The translations under genes and the position numbers were made by a program. This document shows, piece by piece, positions 27,201 through 34,492 of a stretch of 64,000 bases of DNA (its first letter is position 1; the number at the start of each line of letters is the position of its first letter). Source of the stretch: Paenibacillus_E qinlingensis_A (GTDB taxonomy: Bacteria > Bacillota > Bacilli > Paenibacillales > NBRC-103111). Where the stretch lies: contig NZ_JAVDSB010000008.1 in assembly GCF_031455095.1 (NCBI RefSeq), positions 214,122 through 278,121 on the forward strand, in the 5' to 3' direction. A model generated the notes under the pieces. The model did no database searches. It saw only the letters and a program-made list of their open reading frames with translations, and had not been told where the DNA came from.

Positions 27201-27736
27201 CTGGAATAAATCATTGTCGTGATGTTGTTAATACTTAACGGAGAGCTGATTTGCCAATCAAACCAGTTGTCATAGCCTCGAAACACCACATTCTTGTTAT
27301 ATCGATTGGCATACATCCAGTCCATTGCACTGATGATATCAGCCAACATAGCTGCGTTATGCTCTAAGGCTGAGCCTCTTGTCGCGTAAGCTAGCGTCAT
27401 CGCTTCCAGCCGCTGATAGCTGCCGGAAACATGCTCCGATTCCGTTGTGGTAGCCATATCACTCCAGAGGTAGGCTCTTCCCTCACTTTTATTCATCGTG
27501 TCCCAGTTATTCTGAGCAGTGCTAGTAATGTTCGTAATTTTGTCAGCTATGACCGCGTCTGCTGGATCATAGTCCGGTCCACCCGTCAACATGTCATACA
27601 TTCTGGCCCGGAGTAAGTCATACTCATCCCCCGAAGCATCGGCTGCATGGGCAGGAGTCATTGGCAGCGCAGCTAAGTTAACTAACATGGCTACAACCAA
27701 CAAAAGCGCTTTCAAATTTCGTAAGTTTATCGTCAT
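21242..27736 (-). CDS. Secreted, cell-surface polysaccharide lyase family 8 with FN3 and SLH modules
   Basis: 2164 residues. Signal peptide 1-31 ends PAHA. Residues about 40-800 form a complete PL8 lyase: alpha/alpha toroid with YDNWFDWQI (155-163), TGANRVW with catalytic-type N207, DGSFLQHTALIAYNGGYG with H257 and Y267, then the beta-sandwich part with YRLPGTT (475-481) and WVGGTEIDG. PL8 enzymes eliminate at uronic acids in hyaluronan, chondroitin or xanthan. Fibronectin-III domains follow (first one truncated), interrupted by two similar concanavalin-like modules (about 1020-1190 and 1390-1570), then a hydrophilic linker. Three C-terminal SLH domains (last ~190 residues) anchor it to the wall. 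It has its own terminator and no obvious operon partners. Confidence 0.88.
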   Translation of the reverse strand: MTINLRNLKALLLVVAMLVNLAALPMTPAHAADASGDEYDLLRARMYDMLTGGPDYDPADAVIADKITNITSTAQNNWDTMNKSEGRAYLWSDMATTTESEHVSGSYQRLEAMTLAYATRGSALEHNAAMLADIISAMDWMYANRYNKNVVFRGYDNWFDWQISSPLSINNITTMIYSSLTPTQISNWHAVIDYQALTWGAGLTGANRVWACNIKISSGIIVKNNAKIIEGRDQLSSVFDYVTSGEGMYNDGSFLQHTALIAYNGGYGINLIDNLTKVMYIIAGSSWDITDPDVNNIYQWIYNAFEPLFYNNSMFDMVRGRNIARKASDDNGATSMGALGAAVVRMSYSAPSVEDRAAFKSMVKKWMLESTSPTKYADLSSIIIIIQTKQIVNDSSVIPRAAYIGNKQYPNMSKAVHHRPGYVFGISMSSDKVGNFEIVNEENLKGWHTGDGMTYLYNSDLEQYKDSFWPTINSYRLPGTTVNQNTTAAPNAKNPNNWVGGTEIDGLYGATGMQYTANGYNLKAKKSWFMFDDEIVSLGAGITSTDNKIVETIVENRKLNDGGNNALTVNGSTKPTELGWSETMDGVNSIHLAGNVPGSDIGYYFPTPSSIHGLRESRTDTWSSVNQYYQGSDYATEYTRNYMNLWFDHGTNPTNGTYDYVLLPGKSSEEVGQYANLPDIEVLANTPNVQAVKEKKLGITAINFWNDGLTTVDQITSNKKASVMIKKTEEDIEVSVSDPTKANTGTIDLVLDTDFGDIVYLDPGVSLNHVDGKAKLSVNVKNSLGKSFKVKFRLPGNNQALHTPTGLTAVVNSANSVKLTWNGVDRANTVPSAPTGLTVDGNTVSSLNVNWDAVPDSADYRLYRSTSEDGDYYSISDLSSGALSYTDTKLNSGSQYFYKVAAMNSKGMSAYSAVTSGWTVSAPPSGLKVVNVAGNSITLAWNEVPGATEYRLYRSATLTGEYESLTGPSVTAVTYTDSGIAEGTNYYYKVAALNPGGMSDVSAPIATLFNIPAYALNESFDDMTRGELNGQRGWNATVPAGTVGGEITVTEDSATSANVVMKKESTGDPVVSHTFSVPAGAYVTAEVTVSASNAEYKTVLDVRDSVAGKRAVNIIMQSGKIWGYSGSSKVDLVNPMEFNRAYRLKAVINTVTKKFDMYVDDQLLGSNWSYRESPVNNLDTVIFGLAGTTSAMTLDDIKISYVTAAPANLAVAERTGTGIKLTWNSVTGATGYRLYRSQNPTAGFTQVAEVASGTTFTDSGLTPKTNYFYKIVTLSNGAVSAESSVLTTATTNASGTDIPKAPVELYASDFTGSTIKLNWKAGKDAASYSIYRSTASSDLFELIGSTASLFYVDSGLNGTTSYNYKVISVNDEGVSPDSNIVSSTFGVVQTLVDDNFDNDALGADPAGWTIVEDTGRPVSVVEATYAAAPGHAVRVTGGNKLATSAERRFGDAQGYQGIVTVETSVLPKDTNWKNIPVVIDASNNATAHVYFSGGQIIAYNSSAKVTVSPVVSDGTWYKTKVVMNTNTKKYDLFLNDAATAAASQLAFRSTVTSTVYSVRMAVDNVSSFDFDNVKAYFKPFAPTALAASQNTNSSIKLTWGTSAGASSYKLYRSTSANEGYQMVYAGSALTYTDTGLQSGKTYYYKVAAVKGTAVSDASNMVTTATTGTPVATMAMPSLKREVSVLSAIVDTGQVGYIVYRDGVEVGRTFDTFIIDAPLEAGRTYQFTIAAYDNLGHTSHVSLPVAYTAPAITEENDSSDSDSTTPPPATGTPSTDATLKPQLDIQTGDAKVIVESKVIADGFGQLTADTAGTKVLPIEVPIVEGAISYTIVLPAQALTADTAAQHLALNTAIGNVVVSSNMLEQSDAVGAKEVGLTIAMVDPSKLSEALQAQNGNRPVIELHVTVDGKQVVYNNPDAPVKVSLPYKPTAEELKNPEHLVVWYIDGAGKAVSVPNGKYDPATGMVSFSTTHFSMYAIAYVFKTFDDILAYDWAKDAIEVMASKGIINGTSEVTFTPAANISRADFSLLLVKALSLSARGDSNFKLNFNDVSKDAYYYDAVATLKKLAIVQGSGENKFNPNETISRQDMMVIAARALRVVKKLSADAISADLNAFTDQSTVAAYAVSDLAAMVKEGLIQGSGGFLNPAGFATRAEAAVMMDRMYHK

Positions 27737-28072
27737 ATAACTTCTTAGCCCCTTTCCTAAGGTAAATTAATTGTCCTTCATTCCATGGGCAGCTTCAATC
27801 CTCCGAAGCTATGGAACAGACCACATGAACCCGTTCATCTTACTTGACAGCTCTTGCCGGTACAATATACATGATTCCAATTAGTTAACAGGCCTAAGCC
27901 AATGCGAAAATATCCAATAAATATGTATGATTCGATGGAATCAATATACAAAATTTTGTTAGATTAACACGTAACATCTTGATAGTAGGTGAATCGAAAG
28001 TTGGCATTTTGAAATGAAAAAAGAACCTTGATCTCTCAAGGTTCTAGCATCTCTGTTTTTAACACGATGTGA
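27737..28072. other. Intergenic region upstream of the family-8 lyase gene
   Basis: Contains a 6+6 palindrome TGATTC-GATG-GAATCA at 27928-27943 that could be an operator. No convincing promoter hexamers at correct spacing were found. The bipartite motif seen at six other promoters is absent. Confidence 0.35.
28022..28045 (-). terminator. Terminator of the Gly/Pro-rich protein gene
   Basis: AGAACCTTGA and TCAAGGTTCT form a 10-bp stem with TCTC loop; on the minus strand it runs into a T-run. Confidence 0.85.
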
Positions 28073-28513
28073 CTACAGATCTTCTTCCCTAATTACAGGA
28101 TACTGTGTGTAAGGGGGATATTGTTGATAGTATGGCGGGTATGGATACGGATATGGGTAATACGGTGGGTAATACGGTTGCGACGCCGCACCGTATAACA
28201 ATGGCGCTACTACCCATGGCAGTACATTATTAAAGCCGCCGCCGTGCCCATACCAGCCAGGTCCGTGACCAGGCAATTTGCCTGGACCTCCAGGTCCTCC
28301 GGGAAAGTAACCGGGTCCGCCAGGTCCACCGGGGAAATGACCAGGTCCTCCTGGACCTCCCGGGAAGTGACCAGGTCCGCCGGGGCCGCCGGGGCCTCCT
28401 GGACCGTGACCGGGTCCACCGAATCCGCCAGGGCCATGTCCAGGGCCGCCGTGCCCTCCAATCGGTGGACGAAATTCTTGATCTTCACGCTTCGTCATAT
28501 CGGAATCACTCAC
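28073..28513 (-). CDS. Gly-Pro-rich low-complexity protein with Tyr/Pro-rich tail
   Basis: About 146 residues. A short acidic start (SDSDMTKREDQEF) precedes roughly 70 residues of Gly-Gly-Pro repeats with a 12-residue period (GHFPGGPGGP variants), then a small hydrophobic segment NNVLPWVVAPLLYG, then a Tyr-Pro-rich tail (PYYPPYYPYPYPYPP). The start codon assigned is GTG without a clear ribosome binding site, and an ATG five codons in is an alternative. Composition resembles spore-coat or surface matrix proteins. Strong terminator downstream supports a real gene. Function unknown. Confidence 0.7.
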   Translation of the reverse strand: MSDSDMTKREDQEFRPPIGGHGGPGHGPGGFGGPGHGPGGPGGPGGPGHFPGGPGGPGHFPGGPGGPGYFPGGPGGPGKLPGHGPGWYGHGGGFNNVLPWVVAPLLYGAASQPYYPPYYPYPYPYPPYYQQYPPYTQYPVIREEDL

Positions 28514-28599
28514 ATTCTGTGTATAGTTTTTGATTTCTTCCTATACTGTATGTGTGCGATTGCCTACTCGGTGAACGAATGCCCAAAAATGGGCGCTTT

Positions 28600-31317
28600 C
28601 TATCTTGTGAAATGTACCCAAGGGGAATAAGAGGTTGTTGCAACGCCATCCGTATTTGTAATTACGTAGACTACTCTGACATCGTATTCAGTTCCAACAG
28701 GTAGCTGCTCAAGAGACGCTAGTCTAGCAGTCGTATTATCCGAGGTTACAAACACATAATCTGTGCCAGTTACTAAACTATTAGGTTGAGATTTTAACTC
28801 ACCATTTTGCACATATTTCACAAATCCCCACTCTTTAGTTCTTGTGAACACATTATTGCTACTATCTTTTACCGCATAAACTTCTGACCCCACAGTTGTG
28901 TATTCGTAGTAAGAAGTAAATTGTACATTTGAATTAGTTAAGTCCAAGTTGCTGCTAACTTGAAATTGCATGGCTAAGAAATAGCCACCACTTGCAGCGA
29001 ATATTGGTGTTGATGCATCCGTAGCAACGTGGTTAATTGTATTTACTGGTGGTGATGCAACTACAGGTGTGCCAACAAGGGTATTGTTTTCAACCTTAAA
29101 TATACGGTTAGTACTGTCTGTAATTTTAATCACAGCTTTAGCAGGAGTTGTAAAATCAAAGACTGAGCTACTCCACCATTGGTTAACACCTGAAACTGTA
29201 CGCTTTGTGAAAGCACTACTTAGTTCTCCATCAATTGCGCCACTATATTGAGCATCTTGATCTTTCAAATTTACTATTTGTGATCCTGTAGCAGTACGTG
29301 TAGCTAGAACATTATTGTTTGCATCAACAAGTGACACTTCGATCTTACGAATATTGTCATATGAAATCTTGGATACATCGAATTTGAAACCTACATTGAA
29401 AGCTTCTTGATCTGCCCAATAACCAAAATCTTGTGTTTGAATGTAGGATTGTGGATTTGCTACTTCACCTGACGATGAAGACAAGTTACTGTTTTCCACT
29501 TTGTAAATACGATTCGTGCTATCTGTAATGGTGATTACCGTTTTTGCTGGTGTTGCGAAATCATAAGCGGAGCTTGTCCACCATTCATTCGTATCTCCAG
29601 CTGCGCGTTTGATGAATGCTGCACTCAGTTGACCATCCAGACCACCGTATGTAATATCATCTGTCATTAATTTCGTAATTTGAGCACCGGTAGCCGTGCG
29701 AGTAGCTAGAACAGCGTTGCTCGCATCAACAAGCGCTACCTCAATTTTACGGATATTGCTGTAGGCTAGTTTGGACACATCCAACTTGAATCCTACGTTG
29801 TACCCTGCACTCTCTGGTGTCGCGTCAATGAAATAACCAAAATCTTGTGCTTGAACGTATTCTTGTGGATTTGCAATCTCACCTGAAGAAGAAGATAGAT
29901 TACTGTTCTCCACTGTGTAGATACTGTCATTATTATCAGTGATCGTGATGATCGCTTTGGATGGTGTTGTGAAATCATAAGCAATACTGGTCCAATAATC
30001 ATTAGTCCCTGCATCACGTTTAGTAAATGCAGCACTAAGTTCACCATTAAGATCATTACCATACAGCGCATCATCTTCCGCAAGCTTTGTGATCTGTGTT
30101 CCAGTAGCTGTACGCTTCCCAAGCACGGTTCCACCTGCATCCACTAAAGCTACCTCAATCTTCTTGATGTTCTCATAAGGAAGCTTTGTTAGATCTAATT
30201 TGAATCCAACGTTATAGGCTCCACTAGTAGGTGTTGCGTCTGCCCAGTATCCGAAATCTTGCACCTGGATGAAGTCTTGTGGGTTTGTGATCACGGGTGG
30301 TGTTACTGCCGCCGTAGTTACCGCTACAGCTGTGCTTGACACAGATACGTTACCCGCAAGATCTTTAGCTTTTACAGTGAAACTGTAGCTAGTATTAGCT
30401 GTCAGACCCGTTACCTCATAGCTCAAAGCGTTAACAGATCCTAGCTTTGTTGTACCTTGATACACGTCATACCCAGTCACACCTACGCTGTCAGTAGAAG
30501 CAGTCCAGGTCAATGTAATACCCGTCTGTGTTACGTTTGAAGCTATTACATTAGTAGGTGCGGTTGGTGCCGTTGTGTCAGCTGTAAATCCACCACCACC
30601 ACCGCCTCCACCACCAACAGGGGCAGGAGTTGTAGTTGGAGCAGGAGTTACAGGTGGAGTGGAAGTAGGAGTAGGGGTTGTTACTTGTCCATCCGTTATT
30701 TCTTCCACTGTTTTAATTAAGTTCGCACCCATGACCGCGGCTTGTTCCCGTGTAGCTTCGCCCTGAGGATTGAAAGAACCATCAGGGTTACCACTGAGTA
30801 ATCCATGTTGTTGTGCTAATGCAACGTATTTCAAAGCCCAGTCAGAAATGCTGTCAGCATCTGTGAATGTTGTTTTAGCATCCTCGTCCTTGATCACTCC
30901 CTGGGAAATTAATGCTTTCACCATCACAACTGCCGTTTGTTCACGCGTGATGTTAGCGTTTGGCCCAAATAGTCCTCCACCTAGCCCGTCAATAATACCT
31001 GCTTTTTTAGCGGCTTCGATATAAGGAATAGCCCAGTCGTCTACATCAGTAAATGTGGAAAGGGCATGTTGGTCAATCGGTAGTCCAAGTGCTTTAACTA
31101 AAATGGTAACAAATTGAGCTCTCGTCAAAGTACCCTGCGGGTCAAAGTGTTCGGCATCAATACCAGTTAGAATGCCTTCTTTTTGCAGTTGAATAATCGC
31201 ATCCTTGGCGTATGAACCCGTAATATCCGTAAATGGATTCGTTGTATCTGCATAAGCAGATATAGTCCCCATTAAAATTGCAGCAGATAGTGATGAAACA
31301 AGAAGTGTTTTCTTCAT
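28600..31317 (-). CDS. SLH-domain surface protein with FN3 domain and three internal repeats
   Basis: 905 residues. Signal peptide 1-24 (ends AYADT). Three N-terminal SLH domains (about 27-205), each with the TRAQF/TREQT-type motif, bind secondary cell-wall polymer. A Thr/Pro linker and nine-glycine stretch (213-243) lead to a fibronectin-III domain (250-336). Three tandem repeats of about 135 residues follow (about 345-748), each with QDFGYW..., YNVGFKLD, IEVALVDA, RTATGTQI, a WWTS/YWTS motif and YTVENSNLSSSSGE. The last ~150 residues form another beta-rich domain. The repeat family is not recognised. No catalytic motif seen, so it is likely a structural or binding protein. Confidence 0.82.
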   Translation of the reverse strand: MKKTLLVSSLSAAILMGTISAYADTTNPFTDITGSYAKDAIIQLQKEGILTGIDAEHFDPQGTLTRAQFVTILVKALGLPIDQHALSTFTDVDDWAIPYIEAAKKAGIIDGLGGGLFGPNANITREQTAVVMVKALISQGVIKDEDAKTTFTDADSISDWALKYVALAQQHGLLSGNPDGSFNPQGEATREQAAVMGANLIKTVEEITDGQVTTPTPTSTPPVTPAPTTTPAPVGGGGGGGGGFTADTTAPTAPTNVIASNVTQTGITLTWTASTDSVGVTGYDVYQGTTKLGSVNALSYEVTGLTANTSYSFTVKAKDLAGNVSVSSTAVAVTTAAVTPPVITNPQDFIQVQDFGYWADATPTSGAYNVGFKLDLTKLPYENIKKIEVALVDAGGTVLGKRTATGTQITKLAEDDALYGNDLNGELSAAFTKRDAGTNDYWTSIAYDFTTPSKAIITITDNNDSIYTVENSNLSSSSGEIANPQEYVQAQDFGYFIDATPESAGYNVGFKLDVSKLAYSNIRKIEVALVDASNAVLATRTATGAQITKLMTDDITYGGLDGQLSAAFIKRAAGDTNEWWTSSAYDFATPAKTVITITDSTNRIYKVENSNLSSSSGEVANPQSYIQTQDFGYWADQEAFNVGFKFDVSKISYDNIRKIEVSLVDANNNVLATRTATGSQIVNLKDQDAQYSGAIDGELSSAFTKRTVSGVNQWWSSSVFDFTTPAKAVIKITDSTNRIFKVENNTLVGTPVVASPPVNTINHVATDASTPIFAASGGYFLAMQFQVSSNLDLTNSNVQFTSYYEYTTVGSEVYAVKDSSNNVFTRTKEWGFVKYVQNGELKSQPNSLVTGTDYVFVTSDNTTARLASLEQLPVGTEYDVRVVYVITNTDGVATTSYSPWVHFTR

Positions 31318-31755
31318 GCCTTGTTGCCTCCATTGTATTTGTAATATTTATATTACAGAACAAGTAGGATGAATTCATTCCTTCAGGTCTGTAATGAGAT
31401 GAGGAGATCGTAGCATATATATTACAAATTTTCTATGTAAAAAATTAGTAAAAAAGACCCACAAATTCATCTTTATCTAATCTTAATTACCTGTATTATT
31501 TTTGTAATAAATCCGAATTCTTCATTAAATTTAGGCACAAAGAACTAATATCGATCTCTCCATACATTTACTCCTATATTCCGCTTTTAATCGACACCAC
31601 CCAACAAACATTCGTGCATATTCGACAAGATTACCCAGCATCCAATTCACACAATATTCTGTAATATTAAGCATACGAAATTCATTTAAAAAAGCCCCCC
31701 ACCAAAAAGTTAGTAGAGGCTGGAATGGAAGTCATTTAAAATTTTTTTCAAAAAA
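31318..31755. promoter_or_regulatory. AT-rich upstream region with TGTAATAT/ATATTACA boxes
   Basis: A perfect palindrome TGTAATAT-TT-ATATTACA lies at 31340-31357, just before the SLH protein start. Single boxes occur at 31419-31426 (ATATTACA) and 31660-31667 (TGTAATAT), with a partial one at 31503-31509. They look like repeated sites for one regulator. No open reading frame is present. Confidence 0.45.
31688..31725 (-). terminator. Possible terminator of the small membrane protein pair
   Basis: On the minus strand an imperfect AGCC...GGGGCT stem is followed by a T6 run, about 30 nt after the stop codon. Confidence 0.45.
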
Positions 31756-32079
31756 TTATTTTCTAAATTTCATCAAATCGCACAACCCTACGAAAAAAAC
31801 AACAATTGTTGTAAGCACGATGAGTCTGAAATCCCAAGCATTCGGAAACTCATTCACTTTGGTATCTGTCACACGTAGAATGAGAATAAAAAACAATAAA
31901 ACCAAATCGAAAAACATGCAATATGCCATTCTAGCTGAGAGTTTGTGAAGTGGGAGTTTGTCCATCATTTTACCGAAACCAAAAAGATCACTCCACTTCC
32001 CGGATTCAGACTTCGTCTTTTGGGGGGTATGGTCCTTTTCCTCTTGTTTATCAGCGATCGGCTTTGGCTCGGTTGACAT
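31756..32079 (-). CDS. Small membrane protein, two predicted transmembrane helices
   Basis: About 107 residues with a hydrophilic N-terminal half (KQEEKDHTPQKTKSESGKW), then two hydrophobic helices (AYCMFFDLVLLFFILIL and LIVLTTIVVFFVGLC). The frame extends 12 codons upstream, but the internal ATG followed by STEPKP, with a GGAG-type site, is preferred. Its 5' end overlaps the 3' end of the preceding small gene in another frame by 29 nt, which points to translational coupling. No family recognised; partners in one membrane complex is a reasonable guess. Confidence 0.5.
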   Translation of the reverse strand: MSTEPKPIADKQEEKDHTPQKTKSESGKWSDLFGFGKMMDKLPLHKLSARMAYCMFFDLVLLFFILILRVTDTKVNEFPNAWDFRLIVLTTIVVFFVGLCDLMKFRK

Positions 32080-32272
32080 TCTCCGTGCCAACTCCTTGCA
32101 ATGACTCGACTGCATCCTGCCACATCAGAACAGCCCCTATGAAGCTTACACCTGCAATGAAAATCCCCCCCAAAGGTGTCAATAGCTTGGGCTCCCATGT
32201 TAAGATGATAGCTAGAAAGCTTAGCAAGATTAATAGATAAGCGCCTGTTATTTTCATTGAGTTCCTTGCCAT
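32051..32272 (-). CDS. Small membrane protein, two predicted transmembrane helices
   Basis: About 73 residues, almost all membrane-embedded (AYLLILLSFLAIILTW and LGGIFIAGVSFIGAVLMW) with a charged C-terminus. AGGAGG lies upstream of the ATG chosen; a GTG four codons earlier overlaps that site. Overlaps the next small gene. It is located downstream of the prkA terminator, so it is probably separately transcribed. Function unknown. Confidence 0.5.
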   Translation of the reverse strand: MARNSMKITGAYLLILLSFLAIILTWEPKLLTPLGGIFIAGVSFIGAVLMWQDAVESLQGVGTENVNRAKADR

Positions 32273-32365
32273 GATCTTCTCCACCTCCTCTATTATGAAG
32301 CTAAAGTAGTATATGAGAGATTAATAGATTACGTGTTAGGCAACAATCGGCATCCTTCGCACAGT

Positions 32366-32403
32366 AAAAAAGACCTAAGGGGTCGTCACCCGCTCAGGTC
32401 TTT
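32366..32403 (-). terminator. Terminator of prkA
   Basis: AAAGACCT and AGGTCTTT arms enclose a GC-rich loop; on the minus strand the stem ends in T residues. Confidence 0.8.
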
Positions 32404-32421
32404 GGTTTCAAGCACGTTAGC

Positions 32422-34317
32422 CTATCTATTCAATAAGCTCCCTACATACCGCAATAATTCATTGGCACAAACCGGGCAGTAACCATGCTCATCGATCAAC
32501 TGTTTCGAAACATCGTTAATTTTCTTCAGCTGCTTCTCATCCGGTGTTTTCGTTGAGGTTGTAATCTTCACGATGTCCTTCAGATCAGCGAACAGCTTCT
32601 TCTCAATCGCTTCACGCAGGCGTTCGTGGCTGCTGTAATCAAATTTTCTTCCTTTGCGTGAGTAAGAGGAGATCCGAATTAGTATCTCTTCGCGGAATGC
32701 TTTTTTCGCATTTTCCGAAATGCCAATTTGCTCTTCAATGGAACGCATGAGGCGCTCATCTGGATCCATTTCCTCGCCGGTTAACGGATCTTTAATTTTG
32801 CCCCAGTTGCAGTAAGCCTCAATATTATCCAAGTAGTTGTCGAAAATCGTTCTAGCTGACTCCTCGAAGGAGTAGACGAACGCTTTCTGCACTTCTTTCT
32901 TGGCAATATCGTCGTATTCCTTACGAGCAACGGAGATGAAATTGAGGAAGCGCTCCCGCTCATCCTTGGTTATGGATGGATGTTGATCCAAGCCGTCTTT
33001 CAAAGCACGCAGCACATCTAGCGCATTAATACATTGCAGATCCTGGCGGATCAAGGCACTAGAAATCCGGTTAATAACATAACGGGGATCAATGCCGCTC
33101 ATGCCTTCTTCCTGGTACTCATTTTGCATTTCCTTTAGATCCGCTTCTTTGTAGCCTTCAACCACTTCACCGTCGTACATGCGCATTTTCTTGATCAGAT
33201 CCATACCTTGCTTCTTCGTTTCCTTCAAACGAGTAAGAATCGAGAAGATGGCAGCTACGCGCAGCGCGTGCGGTGCAATGTGGATGTGGGACATATCACT
33301 CTGTCCGATAAGCTTGGTGTAAATCTTTTCTTCATCTGTTACGCGTAAATTATAGGGGATCGGCATGACAATCATACGAGACTGCAAGGCCTCATTTTTC
33401 TTATTCGCGATAAAAGACTTATACTCCGTTTCATTCGTATGCGCAATGATTAACTCATCGGCACTGATCAAGGCGAAGCGTCCCGCTTTGAAATTCCCCT
33501 CCTGGGTAAGTGAGAGCAAATTCCATAGGAATTTCTCATCACATTTCAGCATTTCCTGGAACTCCATGATCCCCCTGTTCGCCTTATTGAGCTCGCCATC
33601 GAATCGATACGCCCGCGGATCAGACTCAGAACCAAACTCTGTAATGGTTGAGAAATCAATGCTTCCCGTTAAATCTGCGATATCTTGCGATTTGGGATCG
33701 GACGGACTGAACGTACCAATCCCCACACGACCTTCTTCAGAGACAAATACACGCTCCACATGCACATCTTCAATACAACCGTTGTACTCCGTTTTCAGAC
33801 GCATTTGGCAGGAAGGACACAGGCTGCCCTCGATTTTCACATTGAGCTCACGCTCAATCTCCAACCGCAACTCCATCGGAATCAAATGAAGCGGCTCTTC
33901 GTGCATCGGACACCCTTTAATCGCATAGACGGCCCCTAGATCGGTCTTGGCAAATTGCTCTAATCCGCGTTTCAGCATGGTCACAATTGTGGATTTCCCA
34001 CCGCTTACAGGACCCATTAGCAACAAAATACGTTTACGAACATCCAAGCGACGGGCAGCGGAGTGGAAATATTCTTCCACTAGCTTCTCAACGGCACGAT
34101 CTAGACCAAAAATCTCTTGGTTGAAAAACTTGTAAGATTTGTGGCCACTCTGATCGTTGATCCCCTGGGAAGCAATCATATCGTAGACCCTTGAATGCGC
34201 AGTTCTCGCGAGTCCAGGATTACTGCGAAGCAATTCTATGTACTCCGCGAACGTACCGGTCCAGCTCAATGAATCCTTCTCCGTACGATGCTCTGAAATT
34301 CTTTTGAATATGTCCAT
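32422..34317 (-). CDS. prkA: PrkA-type serine protein kinase
   Basis: 631 residues, the standard length for PrkA/YeaG proteins. An AAA-like ATPase domain has a Walker A motif MGPVSGGKST (101-110), and the C-terminal part is the PrkA kinase-like domain. CPMHEEPLHLIP and SLCPSC suggest metal-binding cysteines, and CPVCANELL near the C-terminus is a further CxxC pair. In Bacillus PrkA acts in sporulation and stress signalling. Ribosome binding site AAGGAGGT sits 4 nt before ATG. The usual partners yhbH and spoVR are not adjacent. It stands alone between terminators. Confidence 0.93.
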   Translation of the reverse strand: MDIFKRISEHRTEKDSLSWTGTFAEYIELLRSNPGLARTAHSRVYDMIASQGINDQSGHKSYKFFNQEIFGLDRAVEKLVEEYFHSAARRLDVRKRILLLMGPVSGGKSTIVTMLKRGLEQFAKTDLGAVYAIKGCPMHEEPLHLIPMELRLEIERELNVKIEGSLCPSCQMRLKTEYNGCIEDVHVERVFVSEEGRVGIGTFSPSDPKSQDIADLTGSIDFSTITEFGSESDPRAYRFDGELNKANRGIMEFQEMLKCDEKFLWNLLSLTQEGNFKAGRFALISADELIIAHTNETEYKSFIANKKNEALQSRMIVMPIPYNLRVTDEEKIYTKLIGQSDMSHIHIAPHALRVAAIFSILTRLKETKKQGMDLIKKMRMYDGEVVEGYKEADLKEMQNEYQEEGMSGIDPRYVINRISSALIRQDLQCINALDVLRALKDGLDQHPSITKDERERFLNFISVARKEYDDIAKKEVQKAFVYSFEESARTIFDNYLDNIEAYCNWGKIKDPLTGEEMDPDERLMRSIEEQIGISENAKKAFREEILIRISSYSRKGRKFDYSSHERLREAIEKKLFADLKDIVKITTSTKTPDEKQLKKINDVSKQLIDEHGYCPVCANELLRYVGSLLNR

Positions 34318-34492
34318 GGGTACCTCCTTTCACTGCTGCCTCTATGGATATTGGTCAGCTCGTGATGGTGAATTGTGTACTACAATCCTATGCACCCAAG
34401 AAGGAGAACTTGCCCGAAATTTTAAATTGTCACGTATTTCTCTCTAACGATTTTTGAAAATGGAAATGACTAGGAATCCCATTCGATGTTCC

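Noticed and set aside
28244..28630. Plus-strand open frame opposite the Gly/Pro-rich gene
   Set aside because: It is the complement of a GC-rich repeat, has no ribosome binding site, and also runs opposite the SLH gene end.
31648..31667. NrdR-like box near ACACAATATTCTGT
   Set aside because: Only a partial match, no ribonucleotide reductase genes nearby, and better explained as one of several TGTAATAT boxes.
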